A stretch of 5,048 bases of DNA, taken from contig JAHFGF010000126.1 in NCBI GenBank assembly GCA_023247595.1, positions 1 to 5,048 of the forward strand. The letters are read 5' to 3'. Each line of letters opens with the position of its first letter. Positions within the stretch are counted from its first letter, which is position 1. The notes below the pieces were generated by a model. It had not been told where the DNA came from. It made no database searches and saw only the letters and a list, made by a program, of their open reading frames with translations. This document shows positions 1 through 5,048 of the stretch, piece by piece. A program made the translations under genes and the position numbers. Source of the DNA: Candidatus Omnitrophota bacterium. Its GTDB lineage: Bacteria > Omnitrophota > Koll11 > Zapsychrales > Fredricksoniimonadaceae.

Positions 1-294
1 ACGTTTGAGGCCTATTCCAAAGATGGCGTTATACTGTTTAAAAAACCTAATCTTGAAGGCATACATATTGGGGATATCAAAAAAGTTGACGATGAATGGC
101 TGGTAGCTGGAAATTCAGGGGTCGCTTTGATTGTGGTAGGGACAGGCCCGACGATGAAACAGGCTCAGGCCCAGGTGTATCACAGGATAGCCAATGTGAT
201 GATTCCGAATATGTATTACCGCAATGATATCGGGGACCGCTGGTATGAGGACAGTGATAAGCTGCACACGTGGGGATATTTACGCCAGGCATAA
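1..294 (+). CDS. purD: Phosphoribosylamine--glycine ligase (GAR synthetase), C-terminal fragment
   Basis: The 97 residues visible before the TAA stop are the end of a protein that begins outside the window. They resemble the C-terminal (GARS_C) domain of PurD. A beta-rich stretch ending in GVALIVVGTGPTMKQAQ (about residues 40-56 of the fragment) matches the family pattern in which a Val-Ala-rich strand is followed by 'T..EAQ..AY'. The later MYYRNDIGDRW matches the conserved terminal 'YR.DIG' motif. PurD is cytoplasmic and joins glycine to 5-phosphoribosylamine using ATP in de novo purine synthesis. The ATP-grasp core that would confirm this lies upstream and cannot be seen. After the DIG motif the protein continues for 19 residues (ending WGYLRQA), somewhat longer than the E. 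coli tail. A different ATP-grasp ligase is a less likely alternative. The next gene starts 33 bases downstream on the same strand, so co-transcription is plausible. Confidence 0.82.
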   Translation, partial: TFEAYSKDGVILFKKPNLEGIHIGDIKKVDDEWLVAGNSGVALIVVGTGPTMKQAQAQVYHRIANVMIPNMYYRNDIGDRWYEDSDKLHTWGYLRQA

Positions 295-327
295 TCAGTT
301 TATTGAAAGAAATTTGATGCGTGATTT

Positions 328-906
328 ATGAATGAAGCTTTTTTAAATTCTACGGCCTATCATTGGGTCGTTTTGCCGCTGTTGATTTTTTTAGCGCGTA
401 TTTGCGACGTAACCATCGGTACCATCCGCATCCTGCTTTTGGCAAGAGGGCGCAGAATTTTAGTGCCGTTTCTTGGTTTTGTTGAAGTCTTGATCTGGCT
501 TTTGGCTGTTCGTCAGGTGCTTTTGGGAATGGACAATTTTGTAACGTACATTGCCTTTGCCGGCGGTTTTGCAACCGGGAATTTTGTGGGGATGATTATT
601 GAGGAGAAAATCGCCGTAGGTCTGGAAGTCATCCGTGTCATCACCCGAAAGGACGCGACAGAACTTTTTGAGCATTTGAAAAAACAAGGCTATGGCGTAA
701 CCTGTTTGGACGCCCAGGGGGCCACCGGCAAGGTCAATTTGATTTTTACAGTTGTCGACAGGTGCCAGCATGACAAAGTCATTGCCATCATCAAAAAATT
801 TAATCCAAAGGCGTTTTATTCTGTTGAGGATGTCAAGGCGGTCAGCGAAGGCGGCGTGTTTCCAATGAATGCTCAGCGGTTTTCAGGGTTTTTGGGCGGG
901 AAATAA
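328..906 (+). CDS. UPF0316-family membrane protein (DUF5698 + DUF2179)
   Basis: This 192-residue protein resembles the UPF0316 family (B. subtilis YebE-like). The N-terminal half is hydrophobic, with about three membrane segments at residues 13-38, 45-66 and 71-91. It carries the family-like pattern 'D.T.GTIR.L...RG.R' (residues 27-43), then F..VEV (48-54) and G...G..IEEK.A.G (84-98). The C-terminal half (about 101-180) looks like a soluble alpha/beta DUF2179 domain, including F.V.DR..-type and K.FNPKAFYSVEDVK segments. The family's biochemical role is unknown to me. Its DUF2179 domain is also found at the C-terminus of YitT-type membrane proteins, suggesting a cytoplasmic sensing or regulatory domain (inference). 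ATG 328 is the only reasonable start: nearby ATG 317 and GTG 321 are out of frame. No convincing Shine-Dalgarno lies at normal spacing, so translation may be weak or depend on purD upstream. Length is typical for the family. Confidence 0.88.
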   Translation: MNEAFLNSTAYHWVVLPLLIFLARICDVTIGTIRILLLARGRRILVPFLGFVEVLIWLLAVRQVLLGMDNFVTYIAFAGGFATGNFVGMIIEEKIAVGLEVIRVITRKDATELFEHLKKQGYGVTCLDAQGATGKVNLIFTVVDRCQHDKVIAIIKKFNPKAFYSVEDVKAVSEGGVFPMNAQRFSGFLGGK

Positions 907-953
907 CAGCTGGCTCTGCCAATTGATGCGGGAGATGTAAAAGTTTTAGAATA

Positions 954-963
954 TTGTTAACAA
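954..963. repeat. Perfect 10-bp palindrome upstream of the glgB promoter
   Basis: TTGTTAACAA is a perfect 10-base palindrome ending five bases before the -35 hexamer at 969. This is a usual place for an activator or repressor half-site pair. A palindrome this short and AT-rich can easily occur by chance, so operator function is only a possibility. Confidence 0.25.
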
Positions 964-968
964 ATCAA

Positions 969-997
969 TTGCGGCTAGCAGTGCCCGCAGATATAAT
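969..997 (+). promoter_or_regulatory. Predicted sigma70-type promoter of glgB
   Basis: The -10 box TATAAT (992-997) is a perfect consensus match. It is separated by the optimal 17 bases from TTGCGG (969-974), a weak -35 (3 of 6). Transcription should begin near 1003-1006, giving a leader of about 100 bases before the glgB ATG at 1104. The spacer holds a short inverted repeat, TGCGG (970-974) and CCGCA (985-989), which could be an operator or chance. This is the only strong promoter-like sequence between the UPF0316 gene and glgB, and suggests glgB is transcribed separately from the purD block. Confidence 0.6.
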
Positions 998-1066
998 ACG
1001 TTTCCATTTCAAGACATTTGTAAAAGCAACCTATCAATTTGTTCCTACTATTTATTTTGGAGAACG

Positions 1067-1111
1067 ATGGCGGTTTTTTTAAACCAGTACAGGGGACTCA
1101 TCTATGAATGA
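1067..1111 (+). CDS. Possible 14-codon upstream ORF overlapping the glgB start
   Basis: An ATG at 1067 opens a short frame reading MAVFLNQYRGLIYE that stops with TGA at 1109-1111, overlapping the first eight bases of glgB. GGAG (1059-1062) lies four bases upstream, a short but usable Shine-Dalgarno spacing. Ribosomes ending here would stop right at the glgB ATG (1104), so the ORF could couple or tune glgB translation. The glgB gene has its own AGGGG site inside this ORF. No family resemblance is visible and nothing shows that it is translated; a chance ORF is quite possible. Confidence 0.25.
   Translation: MAVFLNQYRGLIYE
1072..1085 (+). promoter_or_regulatory. Small hairpin in the glgB leader
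   Basis: GGTTT (1072-1076) and AAACC (1081-1085) form a perfect five-pair stem around a TTTT loop. It ends five bases before the glgB ribosome binding site (1091-1095). The stem is weak (two G-C pairs), so by itself it would only mildly affect initiation. It is not a terminator because no T-run follows the stem. Confidence 0.25.
1091..1095 (+). promoter_or_regulatory. glgB ribosome binding site
   Basis: AGGGG lies eight bases before ATG 1104 and supports that codon as the glgB start. It sits inside the possible upstream ORF at 1067-1111, so ribosomes translating that ORF would pass over it. Confidence 0.6.
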
Positions 1112-3065
1112 ACCTCAAAATAAATTAGACCAGCGATTTTCCTATCCATCTGCGCTCAATGTCCGTTACGATCAAAGCTTAATAACTGAACACGATATCT
1201 ATCTTTTTAAAGAGGGGTCTCATTTTCGTTTGTATGAGAAGTTAGGCGCGCATATCATGACCGTCGACGGGGTTGAAGGGACGTATTTTGCCGCCTGGGT
1301 TCCTAATGCTTTGAAGGTTTCGGTCATTGGAAATTTTAACGGCTGGAACCGCGACACCCACGCGCTTGCCGTTCGCTGGGACGGTTCAGGGATTTGGGAA
1401 GGGTTTATCCCTGGAATTTTAAAAGGGGAAGTTTATAAATATTTTATTGTTTCCAAAGAGCATAATTATCAGGTCGAAAAGAAAGACCCTATTGGTTTTT
1501 ATAATGAAGTGGCTCCGAAAACCGCGTCCATTGTTTGGGATACGCACTATCAGTGGCAGGATGCCGATTGGATGAGCCACCGCCGTTGGCATAATTCTCT
1601 TCAGGCTCCGGTTTCCATTTACGAACTGCAGCTTGGTTCTTGGCGCAGAAAAATGGAAGAAAATAACCGATCGTTAACGTATCGGGAATTAGCCGTCCCA
1701 TTAGCTGAATATATTAAAATGATGGGGTTCACCCATGTCGAGTTCATGCCTGTGATGGAATATCCTTTCGACGGCTCGTGGGGCTATCAGGGCGTTGGTT
1801 ATTTTTCTCCAACCAGCCGTTACGGGACGCCGCAGGATTTTATGTATCTCGTCGATTATCTGCATCAAAATGATATTGGGGTTATCCTGGATTGGGTGCC
1901 GTCGCATTTTCCGGGTGATGAAGTTGGTTTAGCTTACTTTGACGGCACGCATCTGTATGAACATGCCGATCCGCGCAAGGGCTTTCATCCGGACTGGAGC
2001 AGTTACATTTTTAATTACGGTCGCAATGAGGTTAAGGAATTTTTAATTTCCAGCGCTTTGTTCTGGTTTGAAAAATTTCATGTGGACGGCCTGCGCGTGG
2101 ACGCGGTCGCATCCATGCTGTATTTGGATTATTCCAGAAAAGGCGGAGAATGGATCCCCAACGAATACGGCGGTCGGGAAAATATCGACGCAATCAATTT
2201 TATGAAACGTTTGAACGAAGCGGTTTATGAATATTACCCCGACGTACAAATGATCGCCGAGGAATCAACCGCTTGGTCGGGGGTTTCCAGGCCGGTGCAT
2301 CTGGGAGGGTTGGGCTTCGGCATGAAATGGAACATGGGCTGGATGCATGACACTCTTCTTTACATTTCCAAAGATCCGGTCTTCCGCAAATATCACCACA
2401 ATGATCTGACCTTTAGTTTTATGTATTCCTTCACGGAAAACTTTGTACTTTCTCTTTCGCACGATGAAGTCGTGCACGGCAAGAAATCGTTGATTTCAAA
2501 AATGCCCGGCGATGAATGGCAAAAGTTCGCCAATTTGCGGCTGTTGTTTGCGTATATGTACGCGCATCCAGGCAAAAAACTTCTTTTCATGGGACAGGAA
2601 TTCGCTCAATGGGATGAATGGAATCACGACAGCAGTTTGGACTGGCATTTAACGCAGTATGACCGTCATAAGGGGATTCAGAAGTTGGTCGCTGATTTAA
2701 ATCATCTGTATCGAAAAGAAAAAGCCCTGTTTCAGAAGGATTTTAGTTCGCATGGCTTTGAATGGATTGATCTCAATGACTATACTCAGGGCGTTATCAG
2801 TTTTATCCGAAAGGGAATCGGGATTGATGAGAAAATAATTGTCATCTGTAATTTTACGCCGACGACCTATTATGATTATCGGGTGGGCGCTCCTGAAGGC
2901 GGAACCTGGATCGAAATCTTTAACAGCGATTCGTCCTACTATGGCGGCAGCGGCCAGGGAAATATGGGCAGAAAAGAAACGCAGGAAGTTAGTTTTCACG
3001 GCAGGCCGTATTCATTTGCGCTGACCGTTCCTCCGTTAAGCGTGATTTATTTAAAGCGGGAATAA
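1104..3065 (+). CDS. glgB: 1,4-alpha-glucan branching enzyme GlgB (GH13)
   Basis: This 653-residue cytoplasmic enzyme cuts alpha-1,4-glucan chains and rejoins them by alpha-1,6 bonds to make branched glycogen. A CBM48 (N2-type) domain lies at about residues 35-130, with the typical FAAWVPNA..VSVIGNFNGWN stretch. The GH13 barrel follows. Region I is DWVPSHFP, with D263 and H268. The nucleophile D333 lies in DGLRVDAVASMLYLDYSR. The acid/base glutamate is E386 in MIAEEST. The transition-state pair H453-D454 lies in LSHDEVVHGKKSL. These align with E. coli D335, H340, D405, E458 and H525-D526. A beta-sandwich C-terminal domain ends the protein (PPLSVIYLK). It is shorter than E. coli GlgB (728 residues) because the extra N1 domain is missing, as in the Bacillus-type short form. 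Start ATG 1104 has AGGGG eight bases upstream. All key catalytic residues are present, so it should be active. Confidence 0.98.
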   Translation: MNEPQNKLDQRFSYPSALNVRYDQSLITEHDIYLFKEGSHFRLYEKLGAHIMTVDGVEGTYFAAWVPNALKVSVIGNFNGWNRDTHALAVRWDGSGIWEGFIPGILKGEVYKYFIVSKEHNYQVEKKDPIGFYNEVAPKTASIVWDTHYQWQDADWMSHRRWHNSLQAPVSIYELQLGSWRRKMEENNRSLTYRELAVPLAEYIKMMGFTHVEFMPVMEYPFDGSWGYQGVGYFSPTSRYGTPQDFMYLVDYLHQNDIGVILDWVPSHFPGDEVGLAYFDGTHLYEHADPRKGFHPDWSSYIFNYGRNEVKEFLISSALFWFEKFHVDGLRVDAVASMLYLDYSRKGGEWIPNEYGGRENIDAINFMKRLNEAVYEYYPDVQMIAEESTAWSGVSRPVHLGGLGFGMKWNMGWMHDTLLYISKDPVFRKYHHNDLTFSFMYSFTENFVLSLSHDEVVHGKKSLISKMPGDEWQKFANLRLLFAYMYAHPGKKLLFMGQEFAQWDEWNHDSSLDWHLTQYDRHKGIQKLVADLNHLYRKEKALFQKDFSSHGFEWIDLNDYTQGVISFIRKGIGIDEKIIVICNFTPTTYYDYRVGAPEGGTWIEIFNSDSSYYGGSGQGNMGRKETQEVSFHGRPYSFALTVPPLSVIYLKRE

Positions 3066-3068
3066 AAT

Positions 3069-3088
3069 CGCGGACAGGCTTGACCGCG
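3069..3088 (+). promoter_or_regulatory. Inverted repeat overlapping the -35 box (possible operator)
   Basis: CGCGG (3069-3073) and CCGCG (3084-3088) form a five-base inverted repeat with ten bases between. Its right arm overlaps the -35 hexamer TTGACC (3080-3085), a typical repressor position. A second CCGCG copy at 3094-3098 lies in the promoter spacer, so the left arm could pair with either in RNA. As an RNA hairpin it would be a poor terminator, because only three T residues follow the stem. Confidence 0.35.
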
Positions 3089-3108
3089 TTTGGCCGCGCG
3101 AATAAAAT
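3080..3108 (+). promoter_or_regulatory. Predicted sigma70-type promoter of the winged-helix/GH57 pair
   Basis: TTGACC (3080-3085, 5 of 6 consensus) and TAAAAT (3103-3108, 5 of 6) are separated by exactly 17 bases. The expected transcription start is near 3114-3117, leaving a leader of about 32 bases before ATG 3148. It gives the downstream genes their own transcription start in the 82-base gap after glgB. Read-through from glgB is also likely since no good terminator is seen. Confidence 0.6.
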
Positions 3109-3134
3109 AAAACTGGAATTATTAATTGATATTC

Positions 3135-3141
3135 AAGGAGG
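3135..3141 (+). promoter_or_regulatory. Strong ribosome binding site of the winged-helix gene
   Basis: AAGGAGG is a full Shine-Dalgarno match, six bases from ATG 3148. It is the strongest ribosome binding site in the window and suggests efficient translation of this small protein. Confidence 0.8.
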
Positions 3142-3147
3142 ATTACG

Positions 3148-3453
3148 ATGAAAGAAAAAGTTATTGAGACGGCCGGAAAAGCATGGCGGTTTCTGGGGCA
3201 GAATGGCGAGACCAATGTGTCCCAGCTGCCGCGTTTATTACGGGAAAACAACACCGTTGTTTTACAGGCCTTAGGTTGGCTTGCCCGGGAAGACAAAATT
3301 AATTATACAACCCGCAGCCGCCGGACATTTGTAAGTTTGGTCGAGCGCGAGGTCGGGGCGTTTAACGATCTGATTTATAACATGGGTTCATTACCGACGG
3401 AACTGGAAGTTCAAAAGCGGCAAGGCCGCGCTAAAATCAGATCCAAGGGTTAA
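3148..3453 (+). CDS. Small winged helix-turn-helix protein (DUF2582-like)
   Basis: This 101-residue protein looks like the DUF2582 winged-helix family. Residues 1-70 follow the fold order of a first helix (IETAGKAWRFLGQNG), a helix-turn-helix (TNVSQLPRLLRENNTVVLQALGWLAREDKI) and a wing strand (NYTTRSRRTFVSLV). The family core is usually about 70 residues. Here an added C-terminal segment, acidic then strongly basic (KRQGRAKIRSKG), may aid nucleic-acid contact. DUF2582 proteins are small putative DNA-binding proteins with no firmly assigned targets that I know of. Start ATG 3148 has a consensus ribosome binding site. The gene lies between glgB and a GH57 gene, just downstream of a promoter with an inverted repeat. 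Regulation of alpha-glucan genes or of itself is possible, but this is inference. No ligand-binding domain is visible, so a signal input is not evident. Confidence 0.85.
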   Translation: MKEKVIETAGKAWRFLGQNGETNVSQLPRLLRENNTVVLQALGWLAREDKINYTTRSRRTFVSLVEREVGAFNDLIYNMGSLPTELEVQKRQGRAKIRSKG

Positions 3454-3501
3454 TAAAGCTCCAATGCGCTTCTAAATTTTCGGGTTATTTATTTTTTATT
3501 T

Positions 3502-3505
3502 GGAG
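3502..3505 (+). promoter_or_regulatory. Ribosome binding site deciding the TTG start of the GH57 gene
   Basis: GGAG (within TTTGGAG, 3499-3505) lies eight bases before TTG 3514. No in-frame ATG is available between the upstream in-frame stop (3454-3456) and the conserved HGHFYQPP motif. The in-frame GTG at 3505 overlaps the ribosome binding site itself, so TTG is preferred. Confidence 0.65.
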
Positions 3506-3513
3506 TGTTACCC

Positions 3514-5048
3514 TTGAATAAATATGTTTGCATCCACGGACACTTCTATCAGCCTCCCCGTGAAAATCCCTGGCTAGACCAAGTTGAAGTTCAGGATTCC
3601 GCTTTTCCTTACCATGACTGGAATGAACGCGTGACGGTGGAGAGTTATGCCCGCAACGGCGCCGCGCGAATCCTCGACAATCAGCAATTCATCATTGATA
3701 TCATCAATAACTATTCCAAAATCAGTTTTAACTTTGGCCCGACGCTATTATCCTGGATGGAACAAAAGTCTCCGGATGTTTACCGGGCGGTTCTCGATGC
3801 GGATCGCTTAAGCCAGAATATTTTTTCAGGCCACGGAAGCGCGATTGCTCAGGTTTATAATCACATCATTATGCCGCTGGCCAATACCCGGGATAAACGC
3901 ACGCAGATTTATTGGGGCATCAGAGATTTCCAATATCGCTTTCACCGCAAACCTGAGGGCATGTGGTTGGCTGAAACGGCTGTGGATCTTGAATCATTAG
4001 ATCTTATGGCAGAGATGGGTATTAAATTTACAGTGTTGGCGCCCAGGCAGGCTAAGCGGATCCGTGAATTAAAAGAAGGGTCTGCATGGATTAATGTGGC
4101 GGACCAAAAGATTGACCCTAAAATGGCGTATGTCTGTAATCTTCCGTCGGGAAGAAGCATTGTTCTGTTTTTTTATGACGGCCCGATTTCTCAAGGCGTT
4201 GCATTCGAAGGGCTTTTAAATAACGGAGAAATTTTAGCCGATCGTTTGACCAGGGCGTTCACTTCAAGCCAAGGGGCACAGCTGGTTCATATGGCCACCG
4301 ACGGCGAAACGTACGGCCATCATCATAAATTCGGGGACATGGCGCTGGCGTATTGCCTGAATATTTTAACAGCAAGAAAAGATGTGTCGTTGACGATTTA
4401 CGGCGAATTCATGGAGAAATTTCCTCCGGCTTACGAGGTGGAGATTTTTGAGAACAGTTCCTGGAGTTGCGCGCATGGGGTGGAACGATGGCGGTCGAAC
4501 TGCGGCTGCAGTACGGGGATGAACCAGGGATGGCAGCAGCAGTGGCGTGTGGCATTGCGTCAGGCTTTGGATTGGCTGCGTGATGAATTGTGTTCAATCT
4601 ATCAGCATGAATTATCGAGTTATACCGTCGATACCTGGAGAATGCGCGATGCCTATATTGATGTGATTCTTAACCGGAATATTGATACCATTGATCAGTT
4701 TCTTCGAAACAATACCTCTCGCGATTTGAATGATAGCGAAAAAATCCGCTGTCTCAAGCTTCTTGAAATGCAGTATAACGCGATGCTGATGTACACCAGC
4801 TGCGGCTGGTTTTTCGACGACATTTCCGGCATTGAAACTATTCAGATCATGAAATACGCCGCGCGCGCGATTCAGCTGGCCAAGGAAGTTTGCGGAGCTG
4901 ATCTGGAGCCGGCATTTATGAAATATCTGGAAAACGCGCCCAGCAATGTTGCTGAAATCAAAAATGGGGCGCACGCTTATAAGAGCATGGTTCAGCCTTC
5001 TGTTGTTGATTTGCTGCGCGTCGGCGCGCATTATGCCATGACCTCGTT
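3514..5048 (+). CDS. GH57 glycoside hydrolase with DUF3536-type C-terminal region (3' end outside window)
   Basis: The frame is open from TTG 3514 to the right edge, giving 511 visible residues. It starts with KYVCIHGHFYQPPRENPW, where residues 8-15 form the GH57 region I (H..QP) motif. The presumed nucleophile E154 lies in WLAETAVD, and the presumed acid/base D263 lies in ATDGETYGHHH. GH57 enzymes are retaining (alpha/beta)7-barrel enzymes acting mostly on alpha-glucans (amylase, 4-alpha-glucanotransferase, branching enzyme, amylopullulanase). From about residue 310 the sequence changes to a helical region that resembles DUF3536, including SSWSCAHGVERWRSNCGC with C319, H321, C330 and C332. 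No signal peptide is present, so it is probably cytoplasmic. DUF3536 members are about 800 residues as I recall, so some 300 residues may be missing. Substrate and reaction are not known; the neighbouring glgB suggests glycogen. It follows the winged-helix gene by 60 bases and is probably co-transcribed with it. Confidence 0.92.
   Translation, partial: MNKYVCIHGHFYQPPRENPWLDQVEVQDSAFPYHDWNERVTVESYARNGAARILDNQQFIIDIINNYSKISFNFGPTLLSWMEQKSPDVYRAVLDADRLSQNIFSGHGSAIAQVYNHIIMPLANTRDKRTQIYWGIRDFQYRFHRKPEGMWLAETAVDLESLDLMAEMGIKFTVLAPRQAKRIRELKEGSAWINVADQKIDPKMAYVCNLPSGRSIVLFFYDGPISQGVAFEGLLNNGEILADRLTRAFTSSQGAQLVHMATDGETYGHHHKFGDMALAYCLNILTARKDVSLTIYGEFMEKFPPAYEVEIFENSSWSCAHGVERWRSNCGCSTGMNQGWQQQWRVALRQALDWLRDELCSIYQHELSSYTVDTWRMRDAYIDVILNRNIDTIDQFLRNNTSRDLNDSEKIRCLKLLEMQYNAMLMYTSCGWFFDDISGIETIQIMKYAARAIQLAKEVCGADLEPAFMKYLENAPSNVAEIKNGAHAYKSMVQPSVVDLLRVGAHYAMTS

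Larger units (their letters stand above)
3056..3108 (+). repeat. Pair of 13-bp near-identical direct repeats spaced 40 bp
   Basis: GCGGGAATAAAAT (3056-3068) overlaps the end of glgB, and GCGCGAATAAAAT (3096-3108) covers the -10 box of the next promoter. They match at 12 of 13 bases and start exactly 40 bases apart, about four DNA helical turns. They could be paired regulator-binding sites or a chance AT-rich similarity. Confidence 0.35.

Noticed and set aside
460..771. 103-codon open frame on the - strand
   Set aside because: It is antisense to the UPF0316 gene, which matches a known family over its full length; the reverse frame is a by-product of that coding sequence.
911..921. TGGC-TCT-GCCA hairpin after the UPF0316 stop as a terminator
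   Set aside because: The stem is only four pairs and is not followed by a T-run, so it is too weak to call a terminator.
1077..1084. Slippery-looking TTTAAAC in the glgB leader, suggesting programmed frameshifting from the short ORF into glgB
   Set aside because: A -1 slip leads to a frame other than that of glgB, and the glgB frame has a TAA at 1080-1082 within the site. No fusion product makes sense.
3051..3296. 81-codon - strand frame across the glgB/winged-helix gap
   Set aside because: It covers the promoter and the start of the winged-helix gene, shows low-complexity hydrophobic content and has no family resemblance.
3471..3501. T-rich stretch after the winged-helix gene as a terminator
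   Set aside because: No stable GC-rich hairpin precedes the T residues; the stretch more likely is the AT-rich lead-in to the GH57 ribosome binding site.
4858..4869. GC alternation (gccgcgcgcgcg) as a repeat or Z-DNA element
   Set aside because: It is short and encodes Ala-Ala-Arg-Ala in frame within the GH57 gene; codon use explains it.
4612..5031. 139-codon open frame on the - strand
   Set aside because: It lies wholly inside the GH57 gene, whose + strand protein has clear family motifs. The antisense product shows no recognisable domain and has no visible ribosome binding site.

Overview
The window (5,048 bases) is a compact bacterial chromosome segment with every gene on the + strand. 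It carries housekeeping genes followed by a small alpha-glucan (glycogen) metabolism block. There is no sign of mobile elements, CRISPR arrays, rRNA or tRNA. The source cannot be fixed from sequence alone. The gene families (GlgB, a GH57-DUF3536 protein, a DUF2582 winged-helix protein), the moderate base composition and the purine-rich ribosome binding sites fit an uncultured Gram-negative-type bacterium. Omnitrophota or another anaerobic environmental lineage is a guess, not a demonstration.

Layout. Positions 1-294 are the C-terminal end of a purD-like gene (phosphoribosylamine--glycine ligase). After 33 bases comes a UPF0316-type membrane protein (328-906). A 197-base gap follows, holding a good sigma70-type promoter (969-997) and a structured leader with a possible 14-codon upstream ORF. 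It leads into glgB (1104-3065), a complete 1,4-alpha-glucan branching enzyme. The 82-base gap after glgB holds a second good sigma70-type promoter (3080-3108), whose -35 overlaps an inverted repeat, followed by a strong ribosome binding site. Next is a 101-residue winged-helix protein of DUF2582 type (3148-3453). After 60 bases, a GH57 glycoside hydrolase with a DUF3536-type C-terminal part starts at TTG 3514 and runs off the right edge. It is the largest gene not bounded by the window.

How the genes may work together. GlgB introduces alpha-1,6 branches into alpha-1,4-glucan. The GH57 protein has the conserved histidine, glutamate and aspartate motifs of alpha-glucan-active GH57 enzymes and probably acts on the same polymer, but its exact reaction is not known. 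The small winged-helix protein lies between the two carbohydrate genes, is probably co-transcribed with the GH57 gene and could be a local regulator (inference). The most interesting parts are the poorly characterised GH57-DUF3536 protein with its Cys/His cluster, the promoter/operator architecture upstream of the winged-helix gene, and the glgB leader. No clearly new multi-gene system is evident.
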